Notes: generated by a model not told the origin, from the letters alone. A stretch of DNA of 64,000 nucleotides from Candidatus Endomicrobiellum neotermitis (GCA_031282355.1 JAITDW010000003.1:91708-155707), one strand, 5' to 3'. Shown: positions 38,846 through 48,645, counted from the first letter of the stretch. A program made the numbers and translations.

Positions 38846-39737
38846 TTTTTGTTTCATTAAATAATTCTTTTATATCATTTGGTAGTTTTGCAGTAAATTT
38901 CATAGTTTTTAAAGTGCTTGGATGCATAAAAGTAATGCTGTATGAGTGTAATACCTGTCTTTTGTATTGTTTTTTTTCGATCATGTTAGGACCACCATAT
39001 TGTTGATCACCTATAATTGGATGGTTTATATACTTCATATGGCTTCTTATTTGATGTGTTCTACCAGTGATGATTTTTACTTTCAGTAAAGTATAATCGT
39101 GTTTTCTTTTAATAGTTTGAAATTCTGTAATTGCCATTTTTTTTGCAGAAGAATTAACAGATATAATCTTTCTGTTTTGGGGTGATCTTCCTAGTGGAGC
39201 TTCTATGATTCCTTTATCTTCTATTACTGTACCACTGACAGCAGTATAATATATTTTTTCTACAGATCTGTTTTGAAATTGTTTTGAAATATTTATTCTA
39301 GATTTTGTATTTTTTGCAAAAATTATAGTACCAGAAGTGTTTTTATCTAGTCTGTGTACTAAATATGGTGTATATTCGTTATTTGCATGCCATATTAAAG
39401 CGTTAAGTAAAGTTCCAGATAAATGGCCATAACATGGACATATTACAGTATAAGGTTGTTTATTAATAATAATAATATCGTTATCTTCGTATATAATATC
39501 TAGTCTCATTTTTTCTGGTATTGTTTTGGAGACATTATCATCATTTTTAAAATCAATTGTTATAGTATCGCCATATTTTAATTTATAACTTGATAAAATG
39601 ACTTTACTATTCACAAAAATTTTCTGTCTATTGTTAAGTTTTTGAAAATAAGAACGAGAATAGTTTTCATATATTAACGGTAAATAATGATCTAATCTTT
39701 TTCTTTTAAATTCTTTATATATTATTTTCTCTTGCAT
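38835..39737 (-). CDS. RluA/RluD-family pseudouridine synthase
   Basis: This is an RNA pseudouridine synthase of 300 residues. An N-terminal S4-like RNA-binding domain (RLDHYLPLIYENYSRSYFQKL...FVNSK) precedes the catalytic domain with the nucleophile Asp in HRLDKNTSGTIIFAKN and the GRTHQIRSHM motif. The family modifies 23S rRNA or tRNA; the exact target is not clear. It is the last gene of the minus-strand ileS-lspA-lgt group, and its start lies inside the end of lgt (16-base overlap). Confidence 0.9.
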   Translation of the reverse strand: MQEKIIYKEFKRKRLDHYLPLIYENYSRSYFQKLNNRQKIFVNSKVILSSYKLKYGDTITIDFKNDDNVSKTIPEKMRLDIIYEDNDIIIINKQPYTVICPCYGHLSGTLLNALIWHANNEYTPYLVHRLDKNTSGTIIFAKNTKSRINISKQFQNRSVEKIYYTAVSGTVIEDKGIIEAPLGRSPQNRKIISVNSSAKKMAITEFQTIKRKHDYTLLKVKIITGRTHQIRSHMKYINHPIIGDQQYGGPNMIEKKQYKRQVLHSYSITFMHPSTLKTMKFTAKLPNDIKELFNETKIND

Positions 39738-40495
39738 AATGTTATTAGTATTCCTACTATAAATAAAAATATAGATATTATTTGTGATATCGAGAAATTA
39801 TAATATTTAACACCTCTATAATCTCCTCTTAAAAATTCAATATTAAATCTTACAAAAGCATAATATATTAAATAAAATGCGAAAAGTACACCAGATTTAT
39901 GTTTTCTTTTACTATAAAAATGTAAAAATAAAAACAATAAAAAATTTGTAAAAGCTTCATAAAGTTGGGTCGGATGTAGAAGTGCACCATTAGTTTTTAA
40001 AGAGATATTATTTATAAATGTTGATAACAAAGAAGGTATATTGTCAACTTTTTTACCATAACAACATCCTGCAAAAAAACAGCCAATTCTACCTATAGCA
40101 TGACCTAAAGCTAAAGCTGGTGCAAATAAATCACTTAATTTAAATAAAGATATTTTTTTTATTTTTATATATATAAGTATAAAAAATGTTGCACTAATAA
40201 AAGCACCATAATAAACAAGCCCTCCGTGCCACAATTTAAATATTATCATACTAGGTGATAAGGTGATAATGCTATTTAAATTATCTATAAATACAAAGAA
40301 AAGTCTTGCTCCTATTATGCTAACAATCGCGATATATATAGATAGGGAAGATAAATCATTCTCTGAAATTATTTTTTCTTTCGATTTTCTTATAGAATAT
40401 AAAAGATATAAAAATGAAACAATAAAAGCTATTGCAACAAAAAAACCATAACTATAAATTTTAAATATTCCAAAATCAAAGAGAATAGGATACAT
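39722..40495 (-). CDS. lgt: Prolipoprotein diacylglyceryl transferase
   Basis: Lgt attaches diacylglycerol to the lipobox cysteine of prelipoproteins at the inner membrane. The 257-residue protein has about seven hydrophobic segments, KLWHGGLVYYGAF, the Lgt signature HAIGRIGCFFAGCCYGK, HPTQLYEA and FNIEFLRGD. lspA, which performs the next step, lies 13 bp upstream on the same strand. At least one client, the PstS lipoprotein, is encoded in this window. Confidence 0.95.
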   Translation of the reverse strand: MYPILFDFGIFKIYSYGFFVAIAFIVSFLYLLYSIRKSKEKIISENDLSSLSIYIAIVSIIGARLFFVFIDNLNSIITLSPSMIIFKLWHGGLVYYGAFISATFFILIYIKIKKISLFKLSDLFAPALALGHAIGRIGCFFAGCCYGKKVDNIPSLLSTFINNISLKTNGALLHPTQLYEAFTNFLLFLFLHFYSKRKHKSGVLFAFYLIYYAFVRFNIEFLRGDYRGVKYYNFSISQIISIFLFIVGILITLCKRK

Positions 40496-40508
40496 CTTTT
40501 ATACCTTA

Positions 40509-40982
40509 TTAATTATTATTTTTTTTGCAATCAATGAAAATTATATCAATGAAAAATAAAATTGTTGCCACGAATATACAGGAATCAGCAATATTAAATG
40601 AAGGCCATCTCAATGAATTGATTCCAAAATCAATAAAATCTACTACAGCGCCACGTAATAATCTGTCAGAAAGATTTCCAAAACCACCTGAAAGGATGAG
40701 ATAAAAAGCATATTTTTTGATTTTTGAGAGTTTAGAAACGTTTTTGTAAAGAAAAACTATTATGATTATTAAAACTAAAAATACAACACAGGATAAAATT
40801 AGGTTTTTGTTTTCGAACATACTAAAAGCTATTCCTGTATTATGAATATTCGTAATGTTTAAAAAATTGAACCATGTGACAACATTGACATAGGAATTAT
40901 ACGCTATAAAATTATCTACTAAAAATTTTGTAAATTGATCCAAAACAAACATAAAAATTGTAAATAATATAACTGTTTTCAT
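40509..40982 (-). CDS. lspA: Lipoprotein signal peptidase
   Basis: LspA is the aspartic protease that cleaves prelipoproteins after lipid attachment by Lgt. The 157-residue protein has four hydrophobic segments. The conserved LDQFTKFLV, NTGIAFSMF, and the two catalytic aspartates in SDRLLRGAVVDFIDF and FNIADS are present. Its ATG overlaps the ileS stop by four bases, the conserved ileS-lspA pairing. Confidence 0.95.
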   Translation of the reverse strand: MKTVILFTIFMFVLDQFTKFLVDNFIAYNSYVNVVTWFNFLNITNIHNTGIAFSMFENKNLILSCVVFLVLIIIIVFLYKNVSKLSKIKKYAFYLILSGGFGNLSDRLLRGAVVDFIDFGINSLRWPSFNIADSCIFVATILFFIDIIFIDCKKNNN

Positions 40983-43774
40983 CTATTCATTATTTTTTGA
41001 CATCTAGGACATAGTTCATTCTTTATGCACCGAACGTATTTCCAACATCTTGCACATTTACTATATTCTGACTTTTCAGCTCTTATTAGTAACTCTTCTT
41101 TACTTAAAGATAACTTATACTCTATATCCCAATTTCCAAAAACTAATTTAACAAGTTCTATATCTTTAAAGATGTCATTATATTTCTCTCCATACCGTAT
41201 ATATAGACATGCTTCAAGATCTGAACCTATAATTTTTGATTGTCTTAGTTTTTCGCAATTTAAAAAAATTTTTTTTCTTATTTCAATAATTTTTTCCCAC
41301 TTTTTAATTACACTAATATCGATGCTGTAATCATCTTTAACTGTAGGGAAATCTGTGAGAAAAACTGATTGTGGTAAATCATTTTTAAACTTCCTTATCT
41401 CTTTCCATACTTCTTCAGCAGTAAATGAAAGAATTGGTGCTAAAAGTCTTGTTATGACAGAACATATTTCAAACATTGCAGTTTGCGAGCTCATTCTTTC
41501 TTTGCTATGTTTTTCACCACAATAAAGAGTGTCTTTTAAAACATCAAGATAAAATCCACTTAAAAATATTGTGCAAAAGTTATTTATTGTTGTTGTAATT
41601 TTATGAAATTCGTAATTTTTATAGTAGATTGTAATTCTTGATATAAGTTGTTGAAGTTTGCTTAAAGCATATTTATCTATGTCTTGCATATCTCTAAACG
41701 TAATAATTTTTTCTAAATTAAAATCTTCCAAATTTCCTAGTAAAAATCTTATAGTATTTCTTATTTTTCTATATACATCACTTAGTCCACTTATAATTTT
41801 ATCAGATATTCTTATATCTTCCTTGTAGTTACTTGATGCTATCCAGAGACGAACGACATCAGCTCCATATTTATTTATTAAATACTCGCTTGATATGACA
41901 TTACCAAGTGATTTTGACATTTTTTTTCCATGTCCATCCACAACAAAACCATGTGTTAAGACATTCTTATATGGTATCACTTTTTTTATTGCTGAAGAAA
42001 GTATCATAGAAGTTTGAAACCATCCACGATGCTGGTCACTTCCTTCAAGATATAAATCTGCAGGAAATTTTAAATTTTTATCATAATTATTATTTGATAA
42101 AACAGCTTCGTAAGAAGCTCCAGAATCAAACCATACATCTAATATATCATGCTCTTTAACAAAGTCTGTGCAAGCACATAAAGAACATTTTACATCGATT
42201 CCATCTAAAAGTTCTTTTTCATTCATCTCGAACCACAAATCAGATCCGTTTTCTTTAAATAAGTTTGATATTTTATTTATAATCGTAGAATCTATCAACG
42301 GTTCAGAACATTTTTTACAGTAAAATACTGGTATAGGAACTCCCCATAAACGCTGGCGACTTATGCACCAATCTGGACGATTTTTAAGCATTGCAGCTAT
42401 TCTTGTTTTACCATATTTCGGAACCCAATTAACATCATCTATTGATTCTAGCAATTTTGAACGCAAATTATTATGTTCTATTGACACAAACCATTGTGGT
42501 GTTGCCCTAATGATTATAGGTTTCTTACATCGCCAACAGTATGGATATGAGTGCTCTAGTTTTAATGTTGCTAAAATTTTTTCTTCTTTTAAAAGTTTAT
42601 TTACTATTAAAATATTCGCATCAAAAATACTAATACCTTTAAATTTTGGAACTTCTTTAGTATAAAATCCTCTATCATCTATAGGAGATAGAATTTCAAG
42701 ATTATATTTCAAACCGGCTTGATAATCTTCATAACCATGTCCCGTAGCTATGTGCACTACACCTGTTCCATCCTTTGTACTTACAAAATCTGCAACAATT
42801 CCTTGTGATTGTTTGTTATTAAGTAATGGATTTTGACATTTAATATTTACAAAATCAATACCTTTTGCTTCAAAAATAAATTTAAAACTTTTAGCTTTTA
42901 TCTTATGTTTAATTTCTTCAGCTAAATTTTTTGCAATTATCAACTTCTCTCTCTTCAGATTATCAAATTCATAAATAGCTACAATATATTTTGTTTCTTT
43001 GCTAAATGCTAGAGCTACATTAGCTGGTATGGTCCATGGAGTTGTGGTCCATACTAATACTGACGAATCTTTAAATATATCTTCATTAACCACATGTAAT
43101 GTTTCTGGAAAAAATGTTACTTTAAATTTTACAAAAATAGAATTTGAAATATGGCTTAAATATTCAAGTTCAGCATCTGCTACAGCTGTTTCGCATGTAG
43201 GACACCAGTGAACAGGTTTATTTTTTCTATATATGTATCCTTTTGATACTAACTGCCCAAACACTTTTACTATGGATGCTTCATACTTATGATCTAAAGT
43301 TAGATAAGGGTGGTCCCAATTTGCTATAATACCTAGTCTTTTAAATTCATTCTTCTGTATTTCAACAAATTTTTTAGCAAAAATAGCAGCTTGTTTTCTG
43401 AAAATTAGTTTATTAGCATTGCGCTTGTTAGTGTTCATTTCTTTTAATACGATCTGTTCAATAGGAAGACCGTGACAATCCCACCCTGGTATGAATGGAA
43501 CAAAATTCCCAGACATTGAATAGTACTTTATGATAAAGTCTTTCAAGATCTTATTGAGAGCTGTTCCCATATGTATATGAGCATTCGCATATGGAGGACC
43601 GTCATGAAAGATAAATCTTTCTCCGTTACTATTTTTTTCGCAAATTTTAAGGTAGAGTTTTTCTTTCATCCACTTTTCAATAAGCGCAGGTTCTTTTTGT
43701 GTTAAATTGGCTCTCATTTCAAAATTTGTTTTAGGAAGATTTAATGTTTCTGAATAATCTTTTTTTTCAGCCAT
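40979..43774 (-). CDS. ileS: Isoleucyl-tRNA synthetase
   Basis: This class I synthetase charges tRNA-Ile and edits valine. It has 931 residues: the N-terminal half of the Rossmann fold with PPYANAHIHMGTALNK (HxGT form of the HIGH motif), the CP1 editing domain with TTTPWTIPANVALA, the KMSKS loop DGHGKKMSKSLGN, the anticodon-binding helical domain and a C-terminal zinc finger (CARCWKYV...CPRCQ). AGGAG lies nine bases before the ATG. It leads the operon ileS-lspA-lgt-pseudouridine synthase. Confidence 0.97.
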   Translation of the reverse strand: MAEKKDYSETLNLPKTNFEMRANLTQKEPALIEKWMKEKLYLKICEKNSNGERFIFHDGPPYANAHIHMGTALNKILKDFIIKYYSMSGNFVPFIPGWDCHGLPIEQIVLKEMNTNKRNANKLIFRKQAAIFAKKFVEIQKNEFKRLGIIANWDHPYLTLDHKYEASIVKVFGQLVSKGYIYRKNKPVHWCPTCETAVADAELEYLSHISNSIFVKFKVTFFPETLHVVNEDIFKDSSVLVWTTTPWTIPANVALAFSKETKYIVAIYEFDNLKREKLIIAKNLAEEIKHKIKAKSFKFIFEAKGIDFVNIKCQNPLLNNKQSQGIVADFVSTKDGTGVVHIATGHGYEDYQAGLKYNLEILSPIDDRGFYTKEVPKFKGISIFDANILIVNKLLKEEKILATLKLEHSYPYCWRCKKPIIIRATPQWFVSIEHNNLRSKLLESIDDVNWVPKYGKTRIAAMLKNRPDWCISRQRLWGVPIPVFYCKKCSEPLIDSTIINKISNLFKENGSDLWFEMNEKELLDGIDVKCSLCACTDFVKEHDILDVWFDSGASYEAVLSNNNYDKNLKFPADLYLEGSDQHRGWFQTSMILSSAIKKVIPYKNVLTHGFVVDGHGKKMSKSLGNVISSEYLINKYGADVVRLWIASSNYKEDIRISDKIISGLSDVYRKIRNTIRFLLGNLEDFNLEKIITFRDMQDIDKYALSKLQQLISRITIYYKNYEFHKITTTINNFCTIFLSGFYLDVLKDTLYCGEKHSKERMSSQTAMFEICSVITRLLAPILSFTAEEVWKEIRKFKNDLPQSVFLTDFPTVKDDYSIDISVIKKWEKIIEIRKKIFLNCEKLRQSKIIGSDLEACLYIRYGEKYNDIFKDIELVKLVFGNWDIEYKLSLSKEELLIRAEKSEYSKCARCWKYVRCIKNELCPRCQKIMNR

Positions 43775-43854
43775 TTTTTAAGCTCCTGTCCTAAAAATTT
43801 CTTCGTTAATTTTCAAATGTGATGATAATAAACTAAACAACAATAAATATAATT

Positions 43855-44118
43855 TTATGGTATTGTATCTAAAACTTTGTCAAACTCTTCCTCTGAGCGT
43901 CCAGTTATTTCAATAGTTTTCTCTCTACCCCTTTCGCCCTTTCTTAAAAATATCATTACTCTTTTTACATCAAAAAAATCTGCTAAGAAATTACACAGTT
44001 CCTCGTTTGCTTCACCTTCAGCTGCAAGAGCTGCAATTTTTACCCTTAAAATGGATCCAACTCTACTTACAACTTCATTTCTTTTTGAATTAGGTATCAC
44101 TCTAACTTTAATAATCAT
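43855..44118 (-). CDS. YggU/DUF167-family protein
   Basis: This is a small (87-residue) protein of the conserved DUF167 (YggU) family, function unknown. The pattern VRVIPNSKRNEVV...LRVKIAALAAEGEANEELCNFLADFF...GERGREKTIEI is characteristic. The ribosome site is unusually strong, GAGGGGGG. It lies 80 bp upstream of ileS on the same strand, and the family often neighbours yggS, as it does here. Confidence 0.88.
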   Translation of the reverse strand: MIIKVRVIPNSKRNEVVSRVGSILRVKIAALAAEGEANEELCNFLADFFDVKRVMIFLRKGERGREKTIEITGRSEEEFDKVLDTIP

Positions 44119-44512
44119 TTGTGTTCCCCCCCTCTACGGGCAAAATTATCTACAAAACCTAAAACATTTACTTTTTATAATCCCATTAAACAACAATTGT
44201 TTAAGATCATTTATTGTTTTTTAGTATTACAAAATTTTACATTTTCAAATCTTTAGTAATAATTTCTTTGTTTCAAAAATTTATGTTTTTTAAAAAAACA
44301 AGGATTAACAAAACTGCGAAAAAGAGATGCTCCATCTTTATTTTACAACAATAATTTCTAAACAATGACATGCTTTATACATGCATGTAATATTAACATT
44401 CTTAGATTAGTAAACTAACATTCTTCCACAACTCACACAAAATACATTTTTAATAATTCTTTAAATTAATAATAACATTGTTCTAAAATAATAAAAATAA
44501 TTTATTTTCATT
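44119..44512 (-). other. Intergenic region between yggS and yggU, with inverted repeat
   Basis: I see no gene in these 394 bases. A perfect 8-bp inverted repeat, TTAAACAA-CAA-TTGTTTAA, lies at 44186-44204. On the minus strand it sits just upstream of a TATAAA-like element before yggU, so it could be an operator. Base composition is uniformly AT-rich. Confidence 0.35.
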
Positions 44513-45190
44513 TCAAAATATTGCAGAACCTAATCTAATCATGTTCGCTCCTTCTTTGACTGCTATTGTGTAATCCCCAGACATTCCCATAGATAAAACA
44601 GTGAATTTTGGATTCGAAAAAGATTTTTTAACATCTTTAAATAAATTGTATGTATGTTTGAAATGTTGTCTTGAATCTTCAAAATTATTACTGTATGGAG
44701 CTACTACCATTAAACCTTTTATTGAAATATTAGAAATTGAAAGACATCTCTTGTAAAAATACTTTATATCTCTTGGATTAATCCCTGTTTTAGTAACTTT
44801 TTCATCAACTTTTATTTCTATGAGGCAATCTTGAACCTTCCCTATTTTTCTTGCGTAACGATCTAATATAAGTGCAAGATCTATACTATCTAGAGATTGT
44901 ATTAAATCAAAATTTTCAACAGCTTTCTTTGCTTTGTTTGACTGCAAATGTCCAACGAAGTGCTTTACAACATTAGTAGCCATTGAGTCAAGTTGTTTAA
45001 ACTTTGGTAAAGCCTCTTGTATCTTACTCTCTCCAATATGTTTTATTCCACACTTTAAGGCTTCTAGAATACATTCATAGGAAACATTTTTAGTTATAGC
45101 TACAAGTTCGACAATATTAGAAGTCTCCCGAATTGAATCTAGAGTCTTTTTAATAAGTATTACATTTTCTCTGATATTTTTACATTTCAT
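44513..45190 (-). CDS. YggS-family PLP homeostasis protein
   Basis: This 225-residue protein is a PLP-binding TIM-barrel protein of the YggS/PLPBP family, which buffers pyridoxal phosphate and has no known enzymatic activity. The PLP lysine is in LVAITKNVSYE. HIGESKIQEALPK, HFVGHLQSNKAKKAV, VTKTGINP and LSMGMSGDYTIAVKEGANMIRLGSAIF are the family segments. The protein stops right at the SAIF end, without the usual short tail. Several PLP enzymes here (LysA, DapL, HisC, NspC) make such a factor plausible. Confidence 0.9.
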   Translation of the reverse strand: MKCKNIRENVILIKKTLDSIRETSNIVELVAITKNVSYECILEALKCGIKHIGESKIQEALPKFKQLDSMATNVVKHFVGHLQSNKAKKAVENFDLIQSLDSIDLALILDRYARKIGKVQDCLIEIKVDEKVTKTGINPRDIKYFYKRCLSISNISIKGLMVVAPYSNNFEDSRQHFKHTYNLFKDVKKSFSNPKFTVLSMGMSGDYTIAVKEGANMIRLGSAIF

Positions 45191-45612
45191 CTCTTATACC
45201 ACAGTTTTTTTAACATCTATATACTCAATAAGTATAGCATATTTCAGCATATTTCTGTATTTATTTTCATCAAAAATTCATTTGTATTATACTTCAAGAT
45301 CATTCGTGGAATAAATGTAAAATAAAGTATAATAGTAACATAGTTTTATTTTAACAGCTTTTTAAATTGTTGTTACTCCTTTTCTATAATGCATCTCTAT
45401 TATGTAAACGTTTTGAGAACTGTGACTCATAACATAAAGCAGTTAAAAATATTCAAGAGGAGAAAAAAATATAAAATTTGTATAATTATTATGGTATGAG
45501 TTAAATTTGAATGAATTATGAAAGGGTTATGTGGCATCAAATTTTGTATTCTGATACTGTAAGAAAATTTATAATAAATATGATATCTGATTTGTTATAG
45601 AGGAGCGACTAT
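45191..45612 (+). other. 422-bp divergent intergenic region upstream of nrdJ
   Basis: No convincing gene is seen. Two exact tandem copies of AGCATATTTC lie at 45236-45255. TATAAT-like sequences occur several times, including one ending about 35 bases before nrdJ, but none has a well-spaced -35. An orphan ribosome-site-like AAGAGGAG near 45457 is not followed by a reading frame. I found no cobalamin-box sequence, so a B12 riboswitch is not evident. The nrdJ ribosome site is AGAGGAG. Confidence 0.4.
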
Positions 45613-47922
45613 ATGCGATCTCCAAATGAAGGTCTAATTTTAAACAACGTTGTAAAATTAAGTAAAAATGCAAGGACAGTTCTTGAAAAGAGGTACCTAA
45701 ATAAGGATAAAAGTGGTGTTTTAACTGAGACACCTGAGGGTTTATTTTACAGAGTTGCAGCTAACATCGCACAGGCTGATAAAATATATGATAATAATGC
45801 AGATGTGAGCGCGTTAACAAGAGAATTTTATATGCTTATGTCTTCTCTCGATTTTTTACCTAATTCTCCAACATTAATGAACGCTGGTAGATGTTTACAA
45901 CAACTTTCAGCGTGTTTCGTTTTGCCCATAAATGATTCAATGGAGTCAATCTTCGAAACTTTAAAAAATACAGCTCTTATACATAAATCTGGAGGTGGTA
46001 CGGGTTTTTCATTTTCAAAACTTCGTCCAAAAAATGATGTAGTTAATACCACAAGTGGTGTTTCTTCTGGACCTATATCTTTTATGCATGTTTTCAATGC
46101 TGCAACAGAAGCTATTAAACAAGGTGGAACAAGACGCGGGGCTAATATGGCTTTACTTAGAGTAGATCATCCTGATATTCTAGATTTTATAGTTTGCAAA
46201 GACAAGGAATATAATTTAAATAATTTTAATATATCCGTTGCAATTACAGAAAAATTTATGAATGCTTTAGAAAACGATGAAAATTATAACCTTTATAATC
46301 CTAGAAATGGAACAATAGTAGGCACATTAAATGCGAGGGTAGTTTTCGATAAAATAGTTAGTCAAGCATGGAAAAATGGTGAACCTGGTGTAGTTTTCAT
46401 TGATAAAATAAATGATAAAAATCCTACACCTGAAGTTGGTCAAATAGAGTCTACAAATCCATGTGGTGAACAACCACTTCTCCCTTATGAATCTTGTAAT
46501 TTAGGTTCTATAAATCTCGGACATTTTTTAAAGTCTAACAGTATTGACTGGGAAAGACTTTCTAAGGTAATAAAAACGGCTGTTCATTTTCTTGATAATG
46601 TCATAGATATGAACAGTTATCCCACAAATGAAATTAAAGAAGTTACTCTTTCTAACAGAAAGATAGGACTTGGAATCATGGGGTGGGCTGATATACTTTT
46701 ATATCTAGGTATATCCTATGGATCTGACGATTCTTTAATTCTTGCTAAAAGAATTATGGATTTTATTAGAAATAAATCACATCAGGCTTCTGAAGAACTA
46801 GCGATAAAAAGAGGAGCTTTCCCTAATTTTAAACAGAGTATATACGCAAATGGTAATCTTATTAGAAATGCTACAACAACTACAATTGCTCCTACAGGGA
46901 CAATTGGAATGATAGCCTCAGCTTCTAGTGGCATAGAACCAATTTTTGCACTTGTTTATAAAAGAACGCAGTGTCTTGATAAAAATGAAATGTATGAAGT
47001 AAATCAATATTTTGAAAAGCTAGCTAGAGAAAAAGGATTTTATTCTTCAGAGCTCATTGATAAAATAGCAGAAAGTGGAAGCATTAAGAGCTTTAAAGAA
47101 ATTCCTGAGGAAATTAGAAAAATTTTTGTAACTTCACATGACATTTCTCCAGAAGATCATGTAAAAATGCAGTCTTCTTTTCAAAAATTTACAGATAATG
47201 CTGTATCAAAAACAGTAAATTTCTCAAATAATGCTACAAAAGAAGATGTGAAGAAAGCTTACATTCTCTCATATAAAATGAATTGTAAGGGAATTACAGT
47301 TTACCGTGACAAGAGTAGAGATATTCAAGTACTAACTCTTGCAGGTAAGAAAGCTGATCGATCTCAAAAAAAATATCCTTATGAAATAAAACCACGTCCA
47401 CGTCCAAAAAAAACTAAAGGTTTCACATTTCTTATGCATACTGGGTGTGGTAAAATGTACGCTACTGTCAATGAAGATGATAAAGGGGCATGTGAAATTT
47501 TTACACAACTTGGAAAATCTGGTGGATGTACTTCATCACAAGCTGAAGCTATCAGTCGATTAATTTCATTAGCGTTGCGTTCTGGAATTAATCAATACTC
47601 AATTATAAATCAACTTAAAGGTATAAGATGTCCTTCACCTATTCTTTCTGAACATGGTGCGGTTTTGTCATGTGCGGATGCTATAGCTAAAGCTTTAGAA
47701 GCATATAATAAAGAAAAAATGATACCTACTTTTTTTACAACTCAACAAAAGGTTTCTTATCTTCAGGAATCTTACGAGATAAAATCTAAAAAAAGTTGCA
47801 TTCAAAATTCTGAAGCTAATTTTGCAGGGGCATGTCCTCAGTGTCCTGAATGTGGAGAGATGTTTACGTTTACTGAGGGTTGCGTCATATGCAAAACTTG
47901 TGGATATTCTAAATGTTTTTAA
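45613..47922 (+). CDS. nrdJ: Adenosylcobalamin-dependent (class II) ribonucleotide reductase
   Basis: NrdJ reduces ribonucleotides to deoxyribonucleotides using an adenosylcobalamin radical, with or without oxygen. The 769-residue protein shows the class II core: FLPNSPTLMNAG, QLSACFVLPI with one active-site Cys, GGTRRGANMALL, the NPCGEQPLLPYESCNLGSINL segment with the radical Cys and Glu, and TTTIAPTGTIGMIASASSGIEP. The C-terminal part has the TSCG-like segment and redox cysteines (CPECGEMFTFTEGCVICKTCGYSKC). It depends on the corrinoid uptake and adenosylation genes found here. dcd follows 23 bp downstream. Confidence 0.96.
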   Translation: MRSPNEGLILNNVVKLSKNARTVLEKRYLNKDKSGVLTETPEGLFYRVAANIAQADKIYDNNADVSALTREFYMLMSSLDFLPNSPTLMNAGRCLQQLSACFVLPINDSMESIFETLKNTALIHKSGGGTGFSFSKLRPKNDVVNTTSGVSSGPISFMHVFNAATEAIKQGGTRRGANMALLRVDHPDILDFIVCKDKEYNLNNFNISVAITEKFMNALENDENYNLYNPRNGTIVGTLNARVVFDKIVSQAWKNGEPGVVFIDKINDKNPTPEVGQIESTNPCGEQPLLPYESCNLGSINLGHFLKSNSIDWERLSKVIKTAVHFLDNVIDMNSYPTNEIKEVTLSNRKIGLGIMGWADILLYLGISYGSDDSLILAKRIMDFIRNKSHQASEELAIKRGAFPNFKQSIYANGNLIRNATTTTIAPTGTIGMIASASSGIEPIFALVYKRTQCLDKNEMYEVNQYFEKLAREKGFYSSELIDKIAESGSIKSFKEIPEEIRKIFVTSHDISPEDHVKMQSSFQKFTDNAVSKTVNFSNNATKEDVKKAYILSYKMNCKGITVYRDKSRDIQVLTLAGKKADRSQKKYPYEIKPRPRPKKTKGFTFLMHTGCGKMYATVNEDDKGACEIFTQLGKSGGCTSSQAEAISRLISLALRSGINQYSIINQLKGIRCPSPILSEHGAVLSCADAIAKALEAYNKEKMIPTFFTTQQKVSYLQESYEIKSKKSCIQNSEANFAGACPQCPECGEMFTFTEGCVICKTCGYSKCF

Positions 47923-47945
47923 AGTGAGGATTAATAATTCAAAAT

Positions 47946-48578
47946 ATGGTAAAAAATGATAAATGGATAAAAAAAATGGCTCTCAAGTATAATATGATTA
48001 AGCCATTCGAGCCTGTGCATGTAAGGAGGATTTTAGGGTTACCTAAAAAAAATAAAGAAAAAATTAATTTGTGCCATGATATTAGAGACCAGATTAATGG
48101 TCATGAACTAGGAGTGATTTCTTTTGGTACATCTTCTTATGGATATGATATGAGACTTTCAACTGAATTCATGGTTATGGATAAAAGAACAAAAATAATT
48201 GATCCTAAGAAATCACATGATGTATTGTTTAAAACTATAACAATTAAAAAATGTATAGAAATACATCCAAATTCACTAGTTTTAGGTAAAACTATAGAGT
48301 ATTTTAAAATTCCGAAAGATGTTATAGCAATTGCTTTTGGAAAATCAACATATACCAGGTGTGGTATCTTTATAAATATTACTCCTTTTGAGCCAGAATG
48401 GGAAGGATATGTTACTTTATCAATAGTAAATACAACATCAGCTTTAGTTAAAGTTTACGCAAATGAAGGAATAGCTCAGGTTTTATTTCTAGGTGCAGAT
48501 AAAGTATGCGGAGTTTCCTATTCTGATAGAAATGGGAAATATCAATCGCAAAAAAATATAACTTTTACAAAAATTTAA
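47946..48578 (+). CDS. dcd: dCTP deaminase-like protein with altered catalytic residue
   Basis: The family deaminates dCTP to dUTP for dTMP synthesis. The 210-residue protein is of the type with GKSTYTRCGIFINITPFEPEWEGYVTL and carries the SYGYDMRLS and YANEGIAQVLFL segments. The Ser and Arg of GKSxxxR (Ser134, Arg138) are kept. At the place of the catalytic glutamate (Glu138 in E. coli; usual context TLE) it has Ser159 (VTLSIVN, codon TCA at 48420). It also has about 25 extra residues (roughly 30-55) in the N-terminal part. It may be inactive, altered, or a dUTPase-like relative. It lies between nrdJ and guaA in a nucleotide-metabolism group. Confidence 0.8.
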   Translation: MVKNDKWIKKMALKYNMIKPFEPVHVRRILGLPKKNKEKINLCHDIRDQINGHELGVISFGTSSYGYDMRLSTEFMVMDKRTKIIDPKKSHDVLFKTITIKKCIEIHPNSLVLGKTIEYFKIPKDVIAIAFGKSTYTRCGIFINITPFEPEWEGYVTLSIVNTTSALVKVYANEGIAQVLFLGADKVCGVSYSDRNGKYQSQKNITFTKI

Positions 48579-48645
48579 TGATGCAAATTTATGATACATT
48601 TATAAGTCAATTTTAAAAAAATTAGCATATGGAAAAACAAAAAAA

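Noticed and set aside
43564-43600. IleRS HIGH motif reads HMGT
   Set aside because: HxGT is a common natural form in IleRS of several phyla; the KMSKS loop and zinc finger are normal.
45518-45562. 14-codon frame (MKGLCGIKFCILIL) before nrdJ
   Set aside because: There is no ribosome site, it is very short and has no support.
45191-45612. Cobalamin riboswitch before nrdJ
   Set aside because: I saw no B12-box-like sequence and no GC-rich paired structure; only a covariance search would settle it.
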